Below are positions 7,694 through 16,310 of a stretch of 64,000 nucleotides of DNA, one piece after another. The stretch is from Streptomyces griseoincarnatus (GTDB lineage: Bacteria > Actinomycetota > Actinomycetes > Streptomycetales > Streptomycetaceae), in NCBI GenBank assembly GCA_014649575.1, contig BMTH01000006.1, positions 310,001-374,000 of the forward strand. Reading direction: 5' to 3'. Numbering within the stretch: position 1 is the stretch's first letter; each line of letters opens with the position of its first letter. The translations under genes were made by a program, and so were the position numbers. Under the pieces are notes generated by a model. That model searched no databases. It worked only from the letters and a program-made list of their open reading frames with translations, and had not been told where the DNA came from.

Positions 7694-8662
7694 TCACACC
7701 TGGGCGAGGGTGTGGTCGGTGCAGGGCGCCTCCACCTCGGTGCAGTACGGCAGCCCCTCCACGGAGCGGTCCGTGCAGAAGCGGGCGATCAGGTCCGCCG
7801 ACTCCTCCCGGCGTTCGACCGTGACGAGGTGGTCCGCCTCCTTCACGGTGGTGAACAGCGCCCCCGGCATCGTCGCCGCGAACTCCCGCCCCATGTCCGG
7901 GGTGCACAGCGTGTCGTACTCCCCGGTGAACACCAGCGTCGGCACCCGCGGCACCGGCAGCGGCTCGTAGCACCCGTGCGTCACCAACCGGATGTTGTGC
8001 TCCACGGCCTTCCTGATGTCGTCCGGCGTCTGGTTCATGAACTGCCGCTGGAGCAACCGGGCCACAGCCGCGTGCCGGCGGACCTTCCCGGCCTCCGGGT
8101 TCGACATGAAAAGCCGCACCAGCCCCTCCGCGGCCCCCTCGATGTCACCCCGCTCCAGTGTCTGCGTCAGCCGTGGCACGGCCTCGCTGTACAGCTCGGG
8201 CAGCCTGTTCGCCGCGGCCCCGAAGACGATGCGCCGGACCGACCGCGGATGACGCTGCGCGAACCGCAGCCCGACGACCTCGCCGAAGCAGCCGCCGAAG
8301 AGATTCACCTCGGGTACGCCGATCTCCGTCAGCATGTGCTGCACCGCGTCCCCGAGGAAGCCGATGTCGTAGGAGGCCGGGAGGAAGTCCGAACTGCCGT
8401 ATCCGGGGAGGTCCACCGTGATCAGCGTGCAGAGCGGCGCCAGCCACTTCTCGTGGCCCTGCCAGGAGTACCGGTCCTGCGACGAGCCGCCCAGCAGCAG
8501 CAACGGCGCCGTCTGCGGCGCGCCCTGCCGGACGATCCGGCAGGTGTACCGGAACCCCCCGAACACCAGCTCGCGCTCCTCCGCTCGCTCGGGCGCTGAG
8601 GGAACGGGCCGGGAACCCTCCGCACGGGGTGGGGCCTGGGCGGCGATGACGGCAGTGCGCAT
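7694..8662 (-). CDS. Alpha/beta hydrolase with cysteine nucleophile elbow
   Basis: A 322-residue cytosolic alpha/beta-fold protein. It shows the oxyanion-side LLLLGGSSQDRYSW, VDLPGYGSSD after strand 4, the nucleophile elbow FGGCFGE, the acid region VFTGEYDTLCTPD and the catalytic histidine in EADHLVTVE. The elbow carries Cys where serine is usual (G-x-S-x-G), so it may act like a dienelactone-hydrolase-type enzyme or have lost ordinary esterase activity. Substrate unknown. The first 30 residues are Pro/Ala-rich and probably disordered. It stands alone between the 26-bp terminator and a 200-base upstream region. Confidence 0.85.
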   Translation of the reverse strand: MRTAVIAAQAPPRAEGSRPVPSAPERAEERELVFGGFRYTCRIVRQGAPQTAPLLLLGGSSQDRYSWQGHEKWLAPLCTLITVDLPGYGSSDFLPASYDIGFLGDAVQHMLTEIGVPEVNLFGGCFGEVVGLRFAQRHPRSVRRIVFGAAANRLPELYSEAVPRLTQTLERGDIEGAAEGLVRLFMSNPEAGKVRRHAAVARLLQRQFMNQTPDDIRKAVEHNIRLVTHGCYEPLPVPRVPTLVFTGEYDTLCTPDMGREFAATMPGALFTTVKEADHLVTVERREESADLIARFCTDRSVEGLPYCTEVEAPCTDHTLAQV

Positions 8663-8864
8663 GAGCGGCTCCGGGAAAGGCGGAACGGAACGATGGTGAA
8701 CCGTTCCATCCTTACCAGTGAACTCACTATTCAGGCGTAACCACCCAATTGTGGGCGATCCCGGACAATGTGACTGCTCGGTGCGGGTGTTCGCCCGCCC
8801 GGGGCAGGGCGGTGAAGGCCCGCGTGGGGGAGCGCATCCGCGCGCGAGCGCCCCCCGGCGGCGC

Positions 8865-9650
8865 CTAACGGACGACCACGTAGTCCCCGGACGACGCCTT
8901 CGCGCCGGAGGTGGAGTTGCCGTAGTACACCCAGCGCCAGGTGCCGGACCTGGTGGCCTTCACCGTGGTCCTGAGCACACCCGTCCTGTCGGACTTCACC
9001 TTTCTGACGGTGGTGTACGCCTTGGCCCCCGCAGCCTTGAACTGGAGGCTCACGGTGCGGCCCGCGTACGCCTGGTACTTGTGCGTGTCCCAGTTGGCCC
9101 GGGTGACCTTCCCGGTCACGGTGAGCGTCCTGCCCTTCCGGACCGGCTCCGGCGAGGCGTTGACGGTGACACGGGTGGCCCGCTTGACCTGGAGCGGGAC
9201 CTTCACGTCGTCGATGTCGTGCTTGTCACCGGCGAGCCAGACGCGGCCGGCGGTCTTCCATGCGCCCGCGTCCTCGTTGCCGAAGTCGTGGTGGCGCGGG
9301 TCGATGTACAGCCGTTCCTCGTAGTCGCAGATCCCCTTCGCCCGGTTCACCACCTTGCAGTCGGAGTTCTCGATCGTGTTCCACAACTGGTCGCCTGACT
9401 CGAGGCTGCCGCGGTAGGGGAACACGACCACCCCCGGGTCGTGCTTGAGCTTGGTCGTCATCCGGAAGGTCGCGTGCACCACGACCTCCTCCTTGACCCC
9501 GATCACGATCGGCTTGCCGCCGTTCACCTTGACGTTGCTGAAGGAGACCCCTCCCTCGGCCGCGCCCGCCGGTACCGCGGAGACCGCCGTGAACGCGATC
9601 GCGGCCCCGCCGGCCGCCAACGCGCTTCCCATGGCCCTTCTCGTCCTCAA
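8865..9650 (-). CDS. Secreted protein with C-terminal Ig-like domain
   Basis: A 261-residue exported protein. The TTG start at 9650, with GGGAGGG upstream, gives a proper signal peptide (RTRRAMGSALAAGGAAIAF ... PAGAA-EG); the ATG at 9632 would remove all positive charge from the n-region, so TTG is preferred. Residues 32-160 form an unknown domain with two cysteines (NSDCKVV, KGICDYEE). Residues 165-261 resemble beta-sandwich repeats of secreted actinomycete proteins: VTVNASPEPVRKGRTLTVTG, then WRWVYYGNSTSGAKAS. No enzymatic motif. It is probably an extracellular binding or structural protein. Confidence 0.7.
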   Translation of the reverse strand: MRTRRAMGSALAAGGAAIAFTAVSAVPAGAAEGGVSFSNVKVNGGKPIVIGVKEEVVVHATFRMTTKLKHDPGVVVFPYRGSLESGDQLWNTIENSDCKVVNRAKGICDYEERLYIDPRHHDFGNEDAGAWKTAGRVWLAGDKHDIDDVKVPLQVKRATRVTVNASPEPVRKGRTLTVTGKVTRANWDTHKYQAYAGRTVSLQFKAAGAKAYTTVRKVKSDRTGVLRTTVKATRSGTWRWVYYGNSTSGAKASSGDYVVVR

Positions 9651-9934
9651 GTGCCCTCCCTTTCACCTGTGCCCGCTGTGGTGTTCAGCGGTTGATCAAG
9701 GGACAGGGGGGCGCGGTGCGGGGTTGTACGCGCGGCGGCAACGATTCGATCACCGAGCACGCTTTCGACGGGAGGCGCAGTCGGACTGCTCCCTCAGCCA
9801 CGCGACGCACCCCCCGTCGTCCCGCTGACGGGCGCTGCCCGTTCCACTGGTGTCTCCACGGGATGCCCGTCGTCGCTGCAGTACGTCCGCCGGATGTGCG
9901 TGACGAGCACGGCCTTGAAACCGGGCCTGGCCAG
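9651..9934. other. Intergenic region, no gene seen
   Basis: Holds the promoter side of the leftward secreted protein gene and nothing else I can support. Short open frames on both strands here lack ribosome sites and family resemblance. Confidence 0.5.
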
Positions 9935-9960
9935 AAAAAAGCCCTCCCCGACGGGAGGGC
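9935..9960 (-). terminator. Terminator of tRNA-Arg
   Basis: On the minus strand GCCCTCCCG, a short loop, then GGAGGGC and six T residues, ten bases past the tRNA 3' end. A classic intrinsic terminator. Confidence 0.92.
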
Positions 9961-9969
9961 AGAGACTTG

Positions 9970-10042
9970 CGCCCCCGGCAGGACTCGAACCTGCGGCCAA
10001 GCGCTTAGAAGGCGCCTGCTCTATCCACTGAGCTACGGGGGC
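9970..10042 (-). tRNA. tRNA-Arg (anticodon TCT)
   Basis: A 73-base cloverleaf on the minus strand. Acceptor GCCCCCG pairs with CGGGGGC, discriminator G, no encoded CCA. The D arm begins TAGCTCAG. The anticodon stem GGCGC/GCGCT encloses loop CTTCTAA, so the anticodon is TCT, reading the rare AGA (and AGG) arginine codons. The T arm has GGTTCGAGTCC. No integrase or attachment-site duplication is seen beside it. Confidence 0.97.
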
Positions 10043-10365
10043 CGGGTGTGGTGGCCTGTCGTCGTGGTGCCCTGGTGGGGGCCTGTCCGTGACGTTGCCG
10101 GAGACAAGGATAGGGCTCCCGCATCCTTGTCCCTGTCGCCTCGCCTCCGTGGCTCGATGTGGAGGTTCGGTGAAGCGGTCCTGATAATCGCAGGCAGGTA
10201 CGAATCGTGCACCCGTTTCGGCCTCTGGCGCATCGGGTGTTGTGCACTCGTTATGCCTTGGCTGTGCGCGCGTCGCAGACGCCCCTTCCATCCGCTTGTG
10301 TCCTGTCGGCGCGCAGACATGCTCATATGCTTCAGAATTACCCTGAAATTGGGCATTCTTCGCAT
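10043..10365. other. Intergenic region between tRNA-Arg and GTPase gene
   Basis: Contains the 9-bp inverted repeat GACAAGGAT (10103-10111) with ATCCTTGTC (10123-10131) upstream of the tRNA, and a relatively AT-rich stretch at 10320-10365 just before the GTPase start that probably holds its promoter. An in-frame ATG at 10327 could be an alternative GTPase start. No gene seen. Confidence 0.5.
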
Positions 10366-11976
10366 GTGGTGACCTTGGACGTACGGCCTCAGCTGCTCGA
10401 CGCACTCTCCGCCCTGCGCGACCGCGTCGCCGCCGCACGCTTCCCGCTGCCCCTCGCCGGGGCCGCCCGCGCGCGTGCCAACCGCGACGAACTGCTCGCC
10501 CAGCTGGACGACTACCTGGTGCCACGGCTGAGAGACCCCGGGGCGCCGCTGCTGGCCGTCGTCGGGGGATCCACCGGAGCCGGGAAGTCCACACTGGTCA
10601 ACTCGCTCGTGGGCAGGCGTGTCAGCGAGGCGGGGGTGCTGCGGCCGACGACACGGACGCCGGTGCTCGTCTGCCACCCGGAGGACCACCACTGGTTCAG
10701 CGGGATGCGCGTACTGCCCGACCTCACCCGCGTCTGGGTGCCCCACCACCAGGACCCCGCCGACGACCTGCTGCTGCCCGGCGAGGACCCCGCGCGCGTC
10801 CTGCGCGTCGAGACCGCCGACACCCTGCCGCCCGGCCTCGCCCTCCTCGACGCGCCCGACATCGACTCCCTGGTCTCCGACAACCGGATCCTCGCCGCCG
10901 AGCTGATCAACGCCGCCGACATCTGGATCATGGTCACCACCGCCGCCCGCTACGCCGACGCCGTCCCCTGGCACATGCTGCGCACCGCCAAGGAGTACGA
11001 CGTCAGCCTGGTCACGGTGCTCGACCGGGTGCCGCACCAGGTGGTCTCCGAGGTGTCACGGCAGTACGGCGCCCTCCTCACCAAGGCCGGGCTCGGCGAC
11101 GTACCCCGGTTCACCGTGCCCGAGCTGCCCGAGTCCGCCTGGGGCGGCGGGCTGCTGCCCGGCACCGCCGTCGCAGCGCTGCGCACCTGGCTCGTCCACC
11201 AGACGCTCGACCCGGCCGCCCGCCAGCACGTCATGGCCCGCACCGCGTACGGCGTCCTCGACTCGCTCGCCTCCCGGCTCCCCGAGCTGGCCGGCGCCGC
11301 CGCCGCCCAGTACGCCGCCACGCTGCGCCTCACCTCCGCGGTGGAGACCGCGTACGACAGCGAGCACTCACGGGTGCGGGGGCGGCTGCAGGCCGGGGCC
11401 GTGCTCGCCGGGGACGCCCTCAAACGCTGGCGCGCCTTCCCCCTCGACTGCACCCCCGGCGAACTGCTCGACACGCTCGTGGAAAGCCTCAGCGCGCTCC
11501 TGCTGTGCGCCGTCGCCGCCGCCGACGAACGCGTCGACGAGGCCTGGCGGCGTGAGCCCGCCGCCGACGCCCCCGAGCTGGCCGCCCGCGACAGCGCCCC
11601 GGAGAGCGTCGAGCACCGCATCGGTCTCGCCGTACGGCGCTGGCGGCGCGAGCTGGAGGAACTCGCCGAGGAGGAGGTGCGCGAGCTGGAGCGCGGCGTC
11701 GCGCCCGAGCCCGAGACGGTCACCGCCCTCGTCGCCACGGTCCTGCTCGGCGGCCGTCGCGCCCGGACCGCCGGGGAGACCCTCGCCGAGCGGATCGGCG
11801 CCCACGGCGCGCTGCGCCTGCGCGACCGCGGCGGACGGCTCCTCGTCGCCCACGTGGACCGCATCATGCGCGCCGAACGCGAACGCCGGCTCGCCCCGAT
11901 CGACACGCTCGAGGTGCACGCGGAACCCCAGCCGGAACTCATCGCCGCGTTGTCCGTACTGCAGAAGGAGAGGTGA
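10366..11976 (+). CDS. Dynamin/Era-like GTPase, first of a pair
   Basis: A protein of about 536 residues with an N-terminal P-loop GTPase domain: Walker [18 protein letters not shown], a conserved [15 protein letters not shown] switch region, and the G3-type LLDAPDID. The C-terminal half is long, helical and charged (for example [20 protein letters not shown]), as in dynamin-like or membrane-remodelling GTPases. I placed the start at the GTG pair at 10366/10369 ([14 protein letters not shown]), where homologues as I remember them begin; the ATG at 10327 is possible. The second GTPase begins three bases after its stop, so they are one operon and likely partners. It may act at division or cell-envelope membranes; unproven. 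Confidence 0.82.
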   Translation: MVTLDVRPQLLDALSALRDRVAAARFPLPLAGAARARANRDELLAQLDDYLVPRLRDPGAPLLAVVGGSTGAGKSTLVNSLVGRRVSEAGVLRPTTRTPVLVCHPEDHHWFSGMRVLPDLTRVWVPHHQDPADDLLLPGEDPARVLRVETADTLPPGLALLDAPDIDSLVSDNRILAAELINAADIWIMVTTAARYADAVPWHMLRTAKEYDVSLVTVLDRVPHQVVSEVSRQYGALLTKAGLGDVPRFTVPELPESAWGGGLLPGTAVAALRTWLVHQTLDPAARQHVMARTAYGVLDSLASRLPELAGAAAAQYAATLRLTSAVETAYDSEHSRVRGRLQAGAVLAGDALKRWRAFPLDCTPGELLDTLVESLSALLLCAVAAADERVDEAWRREPAADAPELAARDSAPESVEHRIGLAVRRWRRELEELAEEEVRELERGVAPEPETVTALVATVLLGGRRARTAGETLAERIGAHGALRLRDRGGRLLVAHVDRIMRAERERRLAPIDTLEVHAEPQPELIAALSVLQKER

Positions 11977-11979
11977 CCG

Positions 11980-13803
11980 GTGACCGCCGTCACTGACCAG
12001 GACCACACCGAGCACCCGAAGCACCCCGACAACACCGAGCAGTCCGAGCGCCCCGCCGGCGCGGACGGCGCCGGCGCCTGGGACGACGGGCTGATCGCAC
12101 GCCGGGTGAACGGCGCCACGGGCGGCGCCGCCGGGACCTCTCCGGCGGAACGGCCCGTCGTGGCGGAACCCCGCGCCTCCACACCGCAGAAGGTGATCCC
12201 CCTGTCGTACGACCCGCAGCTCGCCTCCCGTCTGGACGCGCTGCGAGAGCTGGTGGGGCTGAGCCGCGCACGCCTCGACAACCGCACCCTCTCCCAGGCG
12301 GGACGCGTGCTCGACGAGGCCGCCGCGCGGCGCCGGCTCTCCGGGCAGCACACCGTCGTCGCCATCGCGGGCGCCACCGGCAGCGGCAAGTCGCAGCTGT
12401 TCAACACGCTGGCCGGGGTGCCGATCTCCGAGACCGGCGTACGGCGCCCCACCACCGCCGCCCCCATCGCGTGCAGCTGGAGCGACGGCGCGGCAAGCCT
12501 CATCGAACGCCTCGGCATCCCGCCCCGGCTGCGCCGCCGTCCCCTCCAGGCGATGACGGACGCCGACGAACGGCTGCGCGGACTCGTCCTCGTCGACCTG
12601 CCCGACCACGACTCGGCAGCCGTGGAGCACCGCGAGCAGGTTGACCGGGTGCTGGGGCTGGTCGACGCGGTGATCTGGGTCGTCGACCCGGAGAAGTACG
12701 CCGACGCCATGCTGCACGAGCGCTACCTGCGGCCCATGGCGGCGCACGCCGAGGTCATGTTCGTCGTCCTCAACCAGGTCGACCGGCTGCCTGGCGACGC
12801 CGCCGAACAGGTCCTCGACGACCTGCGTCGGCTCCTGGACGAGGACGGCATCGTGCTGGGGGAGTACGGCGAGCCCGGCACGACCGTGCTCGCCCTCTCG
12901 GCGCTCACCGGGGACGGGGTGGGCGACCTGCGCGAGGCGCTCGCCCGGTTCGTCGCCGAGCGCGGGGCGCCCGCCCGCCGGATCTCCGCCGACGTCGACA
13001 TCACCGCCGCCCGCCTGTGGCCCGCGTACGCGACGCGTCGGCGCACCGGGCTGAGCGAGGAGGCGCGGGACGAGTTCTCCGACCGGCTCGCGGACGCCGT
13101 GGGCGCCACCGCGGCGGGCGAGGCGGCCGAACGCGCCTGGCTGCGCAACGCCAACCGTGCCTGCGGGACCCCCTGGCTGCGACTGTGGCGCTGGTGCCAG
13201 GCGCGGCGCGAGCCGACCACCGGCAGGGTCCCCCTGGGCGGCCGGCCCGACGAGGAGGTCACCGCACGGCAGCGCGTGGAACAGGCGGTCCGCACGGTCG
13301 CCGACCGAGCCTCCGCCGGACTGCCCACGCCCTGGGCGCAGGCGGTGCGCGAGGCGGCGGTGCGCGGGTCGCAGGGGCTGCCGGAGGCACTCGACGAACT
13401 GGCCGTACGGGCCGGACTTCCGCCGGGGCGGCCGCCGCGGCCGGGATGGTGGCCGGTCGCCGTGCTCGCCCAGGCGTCCATGACAATCCTGCAGTTCGTG
13501 GGCGGACTGTGGCTGCTCGGGCAGATCATCGGCGTCATGGCGCCGAACCTGGGCGTGCCGGTGCTGCTGATGGTCATCGGGATCGTGGGCGGGCCGCTCG
13601 TCGAGTGGAGCTGCCGGATGGCCGCACGGGGACCGGCCCGGCGGTACGGGCTGGAGGCGGAGAGACGGCTGCGGGAGGCGGCGGCCGGGTGCGGGCGCGC
13701 CCGCGTGCTGGACCCGGTGGCGGCGGAGCTGCTGCGGTACCGGGAAGTGCGGGAGCAGTACGGGCGTGTGGCGGGGTTGGGGACGGGGGGAGGGGGGCGC
13801 TGA
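11980..13803 (+). CDS. Membrane-associated GTPase, second of a pair
   Basis: A 607-residue protein. Residues 1-75 are acidic and disordered. Then comes a GTPase domain with GATGSGKSQLFNTLAG (P-loop), VRRPTTAAPIACSW (switch I side), VLVDLPDHDS (DxxG-like G3) and FVVLNQVDRL (NQVD, a variant of NKxD). A helical linker leads to two membrane segments near residues 485-545 (VLAQASMTILQFVGGLWLL and GVPVLLMVIGIVGGPLVEW). The GTG start has GAAGGAG upstream and lies three bases after the partner GTPase stop. The membrane anchor suggests it docks the pair on the cytoplasmic membrane. Similar to YfjP/dynamin-like proteins; role unknown. Confidence 0.85.
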   Translation: MTAVTDQDHTEHPKHPDNTEQSERPAGADGAGAWDDGLIARRVNGATGGAAGTSPAERPVVAEPRASTPQKVIPLSYDPQLASRLDALRELVGLSRARLDNRTLSQAGRVLDEAAARRRLSGQHTVVAIAGATGSGKSQLFNTLAGVPISETGVRRPTTAAPIACSWSDGAASLIERLGIPPRLRRRPLQAMTDADERLRGLVLVDLPDHDSAAVEHREQVDRVLGLVDAVIWVVDPEKYADAMLHERYLRPMAAHAEVMFVVLNQVDRLPGDAAEQVLDDLRRLLDEDGIVLGEYGEPGTTVLALSALTGDGVGDLREALARFVAERGAPARRISADVDITAARLWPAYATRRRTGLSEEARDEFSDRLADAVGATAAGEAAERAWLRNANRACGTPWLRLWRWCQARREPTTGRVPLGGRPDEEVTARQRVEQAVRTVADRASAGLPTPWAQAVREAAVRGSQGLPEALDELAVRAGLPPGRPPRPGWWPVAVLAQASMTILQFVGGLWLLGQIIGVMAPNLGVPVLLMVIGIVGGPLVEWSCRMAARGPARRYGLEAERRLREAAAGCGRARVLDPVAAELLRYREVREQYGRVAGLGTGGGGR

Positions 13804-13856
13804 GGCGGTCTCGTCTTCGCGGTGTGTTCGTCGCGCCCCTCGTCCGGGTGGCGGGG

Positions 13857-13883
13857 TTTTCCACAGGGTGGGGGCGGTCCACA
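13857..13883 (+). promoter_or_regulatory. Two DnaA-box-like sequences
   Basis: TTTTCCACA (13857-13865) and CGGTCCACA (13875-13883) lie 18 bases apart in the gap before ssbB. They resemble the Streptomyces DnaA box TTGTCCACA at seven of nine positions each. They could be chance in GC-rich sequence. Confidence 0.25.
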
Positions 13884-14056
13884 GGGCTCGGCGGGGTCCG
13901 GCCCGGCGGAGGCAGTCTGGCTGCGCGGTGACCACGGAGCGCGAGGTGTTCCGGGGTCACTGCGCCAGACGGCAGCCGTACGGGACGGACCCGTACGCGT
14001 ATCCGCCCGGCGCCGGTGAGCAAGCTGGCGGGGTCCGGGCCAGGGAGGGAAACGCG

Positions 14057-14575
14057 ATGAACGAGACGATGGTGTGCGTGGTGGGCAACGTGGCGACGCG
14101 GCCCGTGTACCGGGAGACGGTCTCCGGACCCTCGGCGAGGTTCCGGATCGCGGTCACCGCGCGCTACTGGGACCGGGAGAAGAACAGCTGGGCCGACGGG
14201 CACACCAACTTCTTCACGGTGTGGGCCAACCGGCAGCTGGCCACCAACGCGGCGGCGTCCCTGTCGGTGGGTGAACCGGTGATCGTGCAGGGCCGGCTGA
14301 AGGTGCGTACGGAGACGCGGGAGGGCCAGCCCGACTGGATGTCGGCGGACATCGACGCGGTGTCCGTCGGGCACGACCTCACCCGCGGCACGACCGCCTT
14401 CCGCCGCGCACCGCGCCCGGAGTCGAATGCCGCACCGGACCGCCCGGAGCCCACGTGGGAGACGGATCCGGCACCGTCACCGCCGGTCGACGGGTCGGCG
14501 ACGGACGGGGCCACGGCCGCCGACAGCGATGACGTGGCGGGTGAACTCCGTCCGGAAGCAGCCATGGTGACGTGA
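14057..14575 (+). CDS. ssbB: Single-stranded DNA-binding protein SsbB
   Basis: A 172-residue SSB. The N-terminal OB fold is clear: NETMVCVVGNVATRPVYRE, FRIAVTARYWDREKNSW, TNFFTVWANRQLATNAAAS and VIVQGRLKVRTE, with tryptophan/phenylalanine stacking positions for ssDNA. The C-terminal tail is short and Pro/Asp-rich and lacks the acidic DDDIPF tip of the essential SsbA, through which partner proteins are recruited. This matches SsbB, the paralogue implicated in S. coelicolor in chromosome segregation during sporulation. AGGGAGGGA precedes the ATG. It is monocistronic, downstream of the GTPase pair. Confidence 0.92.
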   Translation: MNETMVCVVGNVATRPVYRETVSGPSARFRIAVTARYWDREKNSWADGHTNFFTVWANRQLATNAAASLSVGEPVIVQGRLKVRTETREGQPDWMSADIDAVSVGHDLTRGTTAFRRAPRPESNAAPDRPEPTWETDPAPSPPVDGSATDGATAADSDDVAGELRPEAAMVT

Positions 14576-14618
14576 AATCAGCGGTGACGGACTGCGTCAC
14601 GGCGGCTGTCCGAACCGA

Positions 14619-14671
14619 GGCTTATCGGCGGATCGATAGTGAACCGTCCTACGGGGATTTGTCGATAAGCC
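14619..14671. repeat. Inverted repeat upstream of the thioester protein
   Basis: GGCTTATCG (14619-14627) and CGATAAGCC (14663-14671) are perfect 9-bp complements about 190 bases before the start at 14854. Possible terminator of ssbB or a regulator site. The half sequences look like sigma-WhiG -10 elements but have no matching -35. Confidence 0.4.
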
Positions 14672-14853
14672 CTGTTCAGTGATGTCCCGGCGATAACGAT
14701 TCCGATTCGGATCATCGCTCCGACGCGATCACCGGCAAGCGCTGTCCGACGGCTCCTTAGGATGCCGGGCATGGCTCCGGGGGTTCTCGGAGCCGGAAAT
14801 TCTGCTGGTGGGACCGCCCCCCACGTCACGGGTCCTGCTCGGAAGGGAAATCG

Positions 14854-16275
14854 GTGTCTGTTTCGTTCTCCGCGCGGCGCCTGCGCGGACGTGGGTCGGC
14901 CCGCCTCGCAGCGGGGACGCTGGTGACGGGGATCGTCGCCACCACCGTGCTCGCCGGTGCCGGAACGGCCTCCGCGGGCGACCCCGGGACGATGCCGCGG
15001 CACAACGGAGCAGCGGCGACGATCGACGGGCTCAAGACGTACGGCGCGGCCGTCATCCACGGGGCCGCCGGTGACACGCAGGTGTCGGCGGGGCTGTTCG
15101 AGATGTCCGTCGAGGGCGGCGGCATGCTGCAGACCTACTGCGTCGACATCCACACCCCCACCCAGCAGGACGCCAAGTACCACGAGACCGCCTGGAGCGG
15201 CACCTCGCTGGGCACCAACAAGGACGCCGGCCGGATCCTCTGGATCCTTGAGCACTCCTACCCCCAGGTGAACGACCTGGCGGCGCTCGCGAAGAAGGCG
15301 GGCGTCCGGGGCCAGCTCACCGAGCAGGACGCGGCGGCCGGCACCCAGGTGGCGATATGGCGCCACTCCGACGGCGTGGACGTCGACGCGCTCGACCCGC
15401 AGGCCGAGCAGCTCGCCGACTACCTGGAGAAGAAGGCGCGGAAGGTGGCGGAGCCGCGGGCGTCGCTGACCCTGGACCCGCCGGTCGTCGCCGGCCGTCC
15501 GGGCGAGCGGCTCGGCCCGGTCACCGTCCGCACCGACGCGCGCAGCGTCACCGTCTCCCCGCCCGCCGACGCGGCCACCTCCGGCATACGCATCGTGGAC
15601 GCCAAGGGCGAGCCCGTCACCACCGCAGGCAACGGCAGCAAGCTGTACGTGGAGGTCCCGGAGGACGCGGAGACGGGCACCGCCCAGCTGACCGTGCAGG
15701 CGGCGACGAGCGTGCCGGTCGGCCGTGCCTTCGTCTCCGAGAGCCGGAGCCAGACGCAGATCCTGGCCGGGTCCAGCGAGTCGACCGTCTCCGCGACGGC
15801 GAGCGCCGGCTGGGCCGCGGAGGGCGCGATACCGGCGGTGTCGGCCCGCGAGAACTGCGCCGCGGGCGCGGTGGACGTCACGGTCGCCAACCAGGGCGAC
15901 GCCGCGTTCGCCTTCGAGCTGGCGGGCGCCGAGTACACGGTGGAGGCCGGCAGCTCCCACACGGTGACGGTCCCGCTGAACGAGGACCAGCCGTACGACT
16001 TCACCGTCGAGGGGCCGGACGGCTTCGAGCAGCGCTTCACCGGAATGCTCGACTGCCGTACGCGGGCCGCCGAGGCGGGGACGACGACCCAGACCCTCTC
16101 GGGTCCGACGCCGGCCCCGGTCGCCGCCCCGGACACGGACACCAACCTCGCCGAGACCGGCGCGTCCAGCGCCACTCCGTGGATCACCGGCACCGCCATC
16201 GCACTGGTCGTCCTCGGCGGTGCGGGCCTGGTCTTCACCCGCCGGCGGCAGGGCGTCTCCGGCGACCACGGCTGA
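14854..16275 (+). CDS. Thioester-domain surface protein with LAxTG sorting signal
   Basis: A 473-residue protein displayed on the cell wall. Signal peptide ends near TASA-GD. Residues 40-190 are a thioester (TQXA) domain: TYCVDIHTP supplies the cysteine and GTQVAIW supplies the T-Q-x-A glutamine; in this family the Cys-Gln thioester forms a covalent bond to host or surface amines. Residues 200-400 are two or three beta-sandwich regions. The C-terminus has LAETG, a hydrophobic span (WITGTAIALVVLGGAGLVF) and TRRRQ, a sorting signal of the LAxTG type used by Streptomyces class E sortases. GTG start with GGAAGGG upstream. Adhesion partner unknown. Confidence 0.93.
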   Translation: MSVSFSARRLRGRGSARLAAGTLVTGIVATTVLAGAGTASAGDPGTMPRHNGAAATIDGLKTYGAAVIHGAAGDTQVSAGLFEMSVEGGGMLQTYCVDIHTPTQQDAKYHETAWSGTSLGTNKDAGRILWILEHSYPQVNDLAALAKKAGVRGQLTEQDAAAGTQVAIWRHSDGVDVDALDPQAEQLADYLEKKARKVAEPRASLTLDPPVVAGRPGERLGPVTVRTDARSVTVSPPADAATSGIRIVDAKGEPVTTAGNGSKLYVEVPEDAETGTAQLTVQAATSVPVGRAFVSESRSQTQILAGSSESTVSATASAGWAAEGAIPAVSARENCAAGAVDVTVANQGDAAFAFELAGAEYTVEAGSSHTVTVPLNEDQPYDFTVEGPDGFEQRFTGMLDCRTRAAEAGTTTQTLSGPTPAPVAAPDTDTNLAETGASSATPWITGTAIALVVLGGAGLVFTRRRQGVSGDHG

Positions 16276-16284
16276 CGGGGACGC

Positions 16285-16306
16285 ACGCGGGGCTCGCGCC
16301 CCGCGT
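16285..16306. terminator. Hairpin between convergent genes
   Basis: ACGCGGGGC (16285-16293) pairs with GCCCCGCGT (16298-16306) across four bases, between the sortase substrate gene and the leftward HAD gene. Confidence 0.75.
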
Positions 16307-16310
16307 TGCC

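Noticed and set aside
9970..10042. tRNA-Arg as integration site of a mobile element
   Set aside because: No integrase, excisionase, direct repeat of the tRNA 3' end or composition change nearby.
11368..13935. 855-residue open frame on the minus strand opposite the GTPase genes
   Set aside because: Composition is GC-frame noise; the plus-strand GTPases have complete motifs.
14619..14671. Sigma-WhiG promoters suggested by GCCGATAA-like halves of an inverted repeat
   Set aside because: No TAAA at the required 15-16 base spacing on either strand; kept only as an inverted repeat.
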